A DNA stretch of 64,000 bases, taken from assembly GCF_047495875.1 (NCBI RefSeq), contig NC_092460.1, positions 124,001-188,000 of the forward strand, written 5' to 3'. Positions 60,214 through 64,000 of this stretch are shown here, in pieces (position 1 is the stretch's first letter; every line of letters begins with the position of its first letter). The notes beneath the pieces were generated by a model, which was given only the letters and a program-made list of their open reading frames with translations, had not been told where the DNA came from and searched no databases. The DNA comes from Pithys albifrons albifrons (taxonomy: Eukaryota; Chordata; Aves; Passeriformes; Thamnophilidae). The position numbers and the translations under genes are program-made.

Positions 60214-60639
60214 CCGACTTGCAGGCCGTTCCAGCGTCCTTGCTATTAATCGGCAAGCGCTGTGGCTTCCGCGGCAGCCAATGTGGACCCGCCGGGCGCT
60301 GCCGGCACCTCCGCGCCCTCCCTCCCGTCTCCGAGCTCGCCGGTCCCGCTCGACCCGCGACGGGGCCTGCACCGCCTCCCGCCTCCCCTCCTTGCCCGCT
60401 CCCGGCACGACCCCCGCCCCTCCGCCCCTCCGCCCCCCCGCCACAGGCGGGCTGAGCGGCCCCGCAGCCTCCGCGGCGCGGCCCTGGCCCGATGCCCCGG
60501 GTAGCGAGGGGGGCTGGAGGCGGCGGGCCCTGCAAAGGACACCCCCAGGGCAGCTTCACATTCCAAGTTGCTCTGGTCTCCCCCAGCTCTCCATTTCTTC
60601 TCTGCAGAGCACAGCTGGACTCTGCCGGCCCCGGAGACC
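60214..60639 (+). promoter_or_regulatory. CpG island downstream of the CCAAT repeats
   Basis: Very GC- and CpG-rich, with a ninth CCAAT at 60279-60283 and C-rich runs to about 60450. A polypyrimidine tract with TTCTTCTCTGCAG ending at 60607 could be a splice acceptor. Open frames of up to 209 codons cross this region but have the composition expected of GC-rich non-coding DNA. This is a plausible transcription start region for a rightward transcript with no recognisable product. Confidence 0.45.
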
Positions 60640-60835
60640 TGGGGACACCCGGCACCTCCCGGGGACCGCCACGGTTCTCCCAGGGACTTAAAACGACACC
60701 CCAAGACTTCCAGGTACCTCCAGGGTCCAACAGGAACCCACAAGAACCCCCAACACCCCTAGGAGGCCCCCAGAGTCTCCCACCATGCCCCGGAACCCCG
60801 GAACGCCGCAAAACAGCTCCAGGGATCTACAGGGA
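60640..60835 (+). repeat. Remnant of the 10-bp minisatellite, homologous to the left array start
   Basis: C-rich 10-bp-type words. The stretch 60705-60770 aligns with 4687-4752: both share CCAGGTACCT, then an AGGGTCC-like word, ACAGGAACCC and CCCCCAACACCCC in the same order. It has the same orientation as the left array and is opposite to the main array. Confidence 0.8.
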
Positions 60836-61030
60836 ATTCTTTTTTTCATGGATTTGGATTGCACAGCCTCCTGTATTTTTTGTTTTACAAAGCCTGCAAA
60901 ATAAAACGAGGCGCCTCAAAACCTTCTGGGTTCCACCGAGGCTTCCCACACTCATCTATTTTTCGTGTCGTTTTCCTCATTTTTTTTAATTTATTTGATT
61001 CTTTTGACTCCATTATCATTACCATTACAG
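60836..61030 (+). other. AT-rich segment with AATAAA and a polypyrimidine-AG
   Basis: AATAAA lies at 60899-60904. A T-rich tract then ends in CATTACCATTACAG at 61030, directly followed by CpG-rich sequence. The layout (CpG patch, array piece, T-rich tract) recalls the 6530-7130 spacer. No exon is recognised. Confidence 0.4.
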
Positions 61031-61076
61031 GCCGTGCAGGGCGGCGCCGTCTGCCGCGCCCGCTGGCCACGCCCCC

Positions 61077-61159
61077 GCCCCGCTGGCCGAGCGGTCAAGG
61101 CGCCCGCCTGGAGCGCAGATGCCTCTGTCCAAACTCCGGTTCGAATCCCGGCCTCGGCC
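61077..61159 (+). pseudogene. Type II tRNA-like sequence (degenerate, Ser/Leu-like)
   Basis: An A-box-like TGGCCGAGCGG (61084-61094), AAGGCG, a variable-arm-sized insert and a perfect B box GGTTCGAATCC (61139-61149) are spaced as in tRNA-Ser or tRNA-Leu. If folded so, the anticodon position reads GGA (Ser). The T, anticodon and acceptor stems each contain mismatches, so a functional tRNA is unlikely. Alternatives are a tRNA pseudogene or a tRNA-derived SINE head. Chance similarity is less likely given both boxes in register. Confidence 0.45.
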
Positions 61160-61946
61160 GCTCCCTCGGCCTCGCCGGCGCCGCCTGGCGGACACGGCCG
61201 AGAATTGCATTGCAGTCCAGCACTCTCCCAGTCGGGGATCGTCTCTTTCTCTAGAGCAGCGCTTTCCCCTCCGCACCACCCAGCAGCGACCTCTGCGCCT
61301 GGCAGAGGCCTGAGGCATCCCACTCTAGGCTCTGGGCTTCCTTTCCTTTCTTCCACTGCAACCGTCGTGCCAAGGAAGGGTTAAAATCACACGCTGTAAG
61401 GGGAAACGCAATTACTGAAAGAGAAATAAATGCCAACTACACACCACCTCACTGCCTAAAGGTCCCTCCCATCCCAACCCAGCCCACTCTGGGATTCCAG
61501 CACGATTCCACACTCTCTCCCTGCATTTATTTTGCACCATTTCCTCTCAAATTCAAATTCTCAAATTTAGGTGCTTTTTAAAGCAGTAATTTAAAAGTCA
61601 TTGCAGGAATAAAAAGGGACTATAAAACATCCAAAAATCATTCCTACAGCCGTCAAATCATTATTAATTGGAAGACACTTCCCTCCTCTCTGTCCTTATT
61701 TGCTGGAAAACCTTACAATGCCAATTGCCTCTTTTTAGGGTGGTTTTCTTCCACAGCTCCTTTCTCCCAGGTCAAACCTCCTGAGATATTCAGGCCTTAT
61801 TTGGAGGTAAATTTTTTCCAGGGGGATTTTCCCACTTTTGAGCAGACCAGAGAAGATTTTCCAAGGTCCCCAAGACATTTCTGCACGTCACCTGTTACTG
61901 ATTACAGAGCACAGGATAAGGCAAGAACAAATTTGGCAGCACTTAC
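61160..61946. other. Unique sequence right of the tRNA-like element
   Basis: CpG-rich to about 61320, then AT-rich. Nothing recognised. Confidence 0.4.
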
Positions 61947-62026
61947 CACCTGGAATTTTCTTTCTCAACAAATTGCTGCTGTTCCTCCTGGCTCTGGAGG
62001 TTCCTGCACGAGCCCTTGTCCCAGCC
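61947..62026 (-). other. Possible 80-nt internal exon, unrecognised
   Basis: On the minus strand a fair acceptor (CTTGTGTGTGTGTGGCAG) and a consensus donor (GTG then GTAAGT) bound an open frame reading CRNLQSQEEQQQFVEKENSR, which looks like a coiled-coil segment. There is no support from neighbouring exons. Chance is a real possibility. Confidence 0.2.
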
Positions 62027-63848
62027 CTGCCACACACACACAAGAAGCAACAGGCACACAGGGGCTGCTTTCACAATTCCTGACCCAAACCCTTGCCTTT
62101 CCTGCCCAAAGCTGAGGGAAATCTGACAGAGTATTAACAAATCAGCTTTGCTGACAGCAGTCAGCGCTCCACTCCTTCGGACGTTGCAAAACTTTGTAGG
62201 GAACAGACCCAAATTCTAAAGTGCAGTCTCACTCTCTAACAGATTTTGTTAGAGAGAGAGTGAGCCGTGACTCATAGAACAGGAAAAAAAGACTGCACAA
62301 GGAATAACAGAAGGTTTCTCAGAAGAACTCAAGTTCTTCTTTCCCTCATCATGCCGGGACTGCAGGACCCAGCATTTAAAAGACCCTAGCATTTAAAAGA
62401 CAATACAATTGTTACTGATTCTTAAACCTCTGCAACGTGGTTATTTCCCAGAGAACTGAACCAGCACTAAGCTACTCCCACATCCCTGCAGTGCTTTGGG
62501 GAGTAGCAAGATGATGTCCCACTTGTGCTTGGAAAAATTCAAGAGAAGGAAAAGTCAGTTCCCTTCTCTCTCTCTGATCCATAAACAAAGCAGTCCTGTA
62601 GGACAACGCAGGCTATTCACAGGAGGCCTGATTTAACAGGGATAACAATGGAAACAAACAAAGCCCCCCAAAACAGGAAGGTAAAATCATGCTGCTTTTC
62701 TAACAGGAGCACAAAAAACTCATTCAAGCCTGAAAGGAAATTACAAACCACAAGAAAAAGAACCAAAAGAAACGCTCTGCCTTGATACAACTCTCTGATC
62801 GTTCCAAAGGAAATTCTCCACAGATCATAAGCAATTACCAATCATTTCACCATAAGGACTTGGGTTTCTGTTCAGGTGCTGGATGTGTCCATTGAGGGTT
62901 CAGGGGTACCGTGGGGTAGTTTAGGGCTGATCCTGCTGAGAGAATGCAGTCTGATAGCCTGGAGTATCCTCTCTGCCAGTGAAGTGCTCCTTGTCAGGGG
63001 TTGTGTCATGCCATCCTCAGGCAGCTCAAACAAGCCAAGGAGGGAGGGCCTGCAGCAAAGGAATCCTGGGGGGAGAGGGGAGGGGAACAGTGAACAGGTG
63101 AGGACAGCCTGTGCTTCACAAGAACGCTCAGATTACCTGGAACCCCTTTGCAGGGACTTGCTTAACTCCTGGCACCGTCCCTGTCCCAGGGAAGCTGCAC
63201 TAGGACTGTGGGTCTGGATCCTCTCCAGGCACAATGCAGCTGCTCATATTAACAGCATCAGCAATGCCCTCATTTTTTAGCAGCTCAAATTGCTGTGATA
63301 CAAACCCAAGAATAGCAATTCTTTTCCAGATTACAGCTTTTCTCTAAGTACATTCAAAAAGAGTTCTAGTCCTGGATCCGGTTACTGTCATTCAGTTCAG
63401 GCTACCTGAGCCCCCAGACTGCTGGACTGCCTTTCAATCTCCAGAGCTTTCCCCCAGATTCCACTTTCAGGCTCAGACACTACAGCCTGTCAGGTTGTGA
63501 GTATTCTCAGGCCTCCTGACTATGACAGTTACAAGTCAAAAGTGGGCCCAGCTTTCCAGAAGGAATGCAAGCTGACAGTAGCCTAATTCCCTTCAGTGGA
63601 GCTCTACTCAGCCAAATCCAGGCTCAAACACATCTCAAACCAGCTCTGCCATTTGCTTTGAAAACACACTTCCCTTTGTGCAGTGAAGGATGAAAAGGTA
63701 TGAAAAGCCTCAAGCTGAGTCTCACCACAACAGTGGGCCTGAAGAAATGCCAAAGGAGTTTATTGGAGGGGCCTATTCTGGTGAAAGCTCCTACTTTCCA
63801 GACCTCCAACAGCATCACCAGCAGACCCTGAAGAAGTGTGGCACCTAC
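62027..63848. other. Unique sequence without a supported gene
   Basis: A plus-strand frame of 134 codons (62876-63280) is open but has no recognisable domain and no splice or promoter context. The stretch also holds a hairpin-forming inverted repeat at 62228-62264. No other structure was seen. Confidence 0.45.
62228..62264. repeat. Inverted repeat with 14-bp stem
   Basis: CTCACTCTCTAACA, a GATTT loop, then TGTTAGAGAGAGAGTGAG. The right arm has four extra bases (one AG-type expansion of four nucleotides), otherwise pairing is perfect. Confidence 0.85.
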
Positions 63849-63974
63849 CACAGCTTGGGGTACTCAGTGTCCATCACGGGAGGACATTCTGTTAATGTCT
63901 TGGTGATGCCAACAGCACGGATCTGCTTTTCAACTTGTCCCAGACTCTTTCTGGATTTCAGGAATCATCATTTT
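63849..63974 (-). pseudogene. Possible frame-broken exon, unrecognised
   Basis: On the minus strand an acceptor (GGAATGGTTTTGCAG) and a donor (CTGTG then GTAGGT) bound a segment whose start reads MMIPEIQKES in one frame and whose remainder reads LGQVEKQIRAVGITKTLTEC and further in another. Both parts look like protein, suggesting one frameshift. I do not recognise the family. Confidence 0.25.
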
Positions 63975-64000
63975 CTGCAAAACCATTCCAAACCTGTTAG

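Noticed and set aside
60062..60691. 209-codon plus-strand frame across the CpG island
   Set aside because: It overlaps the 79-bp CCAAT repeats and GC-rich DNA that keeps frames open by chance. The product is low-complexity Pro/Ala/Arg with no domain.
61077..61159. Functional tRNA-Ser(GGA) gene
   Set aside because: Acceptor, anticodon and T stems each have mismatches, so it is kept only as a degenerate tRNA-like element.
62876..63280. 134-codon plus-strand frame
   Set aside because: No recognisable domain and no promoter or splice context. Length is within chance for this composition.

Overview
The window looks like a vertebrate nuclear locus, most likely from a bird. The reasons are a recognisable PAXBP1-type exon flanked by consensus splice sites, an LTR-retroelement remnant, CpG islands with CCAAT boxes, a CTCF-type motif and a huge GC-rich minisatellite. 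The bird assignment is inference; vertebrate is much safer. No intact protein-coding gene is supported. The feature of the window is repeat architecture, not a gene system.

Layout. About 1-2000 is a decayed LTR-retroelement with an 84-bp direct repeat 1468 bp apart, a TATA box and poly(A) signals. About 2000-4680 is ordinary low-GC sequence holding an (AT)n tract, one weak exon candidate and, on the minus strand at 3821-4008, an exon closely resembling PAXBP1 (GCFC family) with two single-base frameshifts. At 4683-6290 lies an old, diverged 10-bp minisatellite with its C-rich strand on top. At 6291-7130 is a spacer with a CpG-rich patch, a near-consensus CTCF site (6599-6613) and a 300-bp T-rich tract. 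At 7131-58607 is a roughly 51-kb array of the same 10-bp family in the opposite orientation (G-rich strand on top), interrupted by 32 blocks of a second, CpG-rich 45-bp repeat. The array is nested: 10-bp monomer, 45-bp block, modules of about 0.74-1.03 kb, then repeats of 3.29, 6.03 and 10.19 kb.

On the right, 58608-59040 is CpG-rich with three reverse CCAAT boxes about 30 bp apart. At 59738-60213 a promoter-like minisatellite carries eight forward CCAAT boxes (four 24-28-bp spaced, then a 79-bp register) with GC boxes, and a ninth CCAAT lies at 60279. At 60640-60835 is a short piece homologous to the start of the left array and in the same orientation. A degenerate type II tRNA-like sequence lies at 61077-61159. 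From 61200 to the end is unique sequence with two weak minus-strand exon candidates.

The many long open frames in 4.6-58.6 kb, up to 1467 codons and present in most frames of both strands, follow from the repeat itself: the 10-bp monomer has no stop codon in any frame and 10 is not a multiple of 3, so every frame cycles through the same stop-free codons; the 45-bp unit keeps phase. They are not annotated as genes. All copy numbers and offsets were read by eye. Exact duplications in such an array could also be assembly artefacts.
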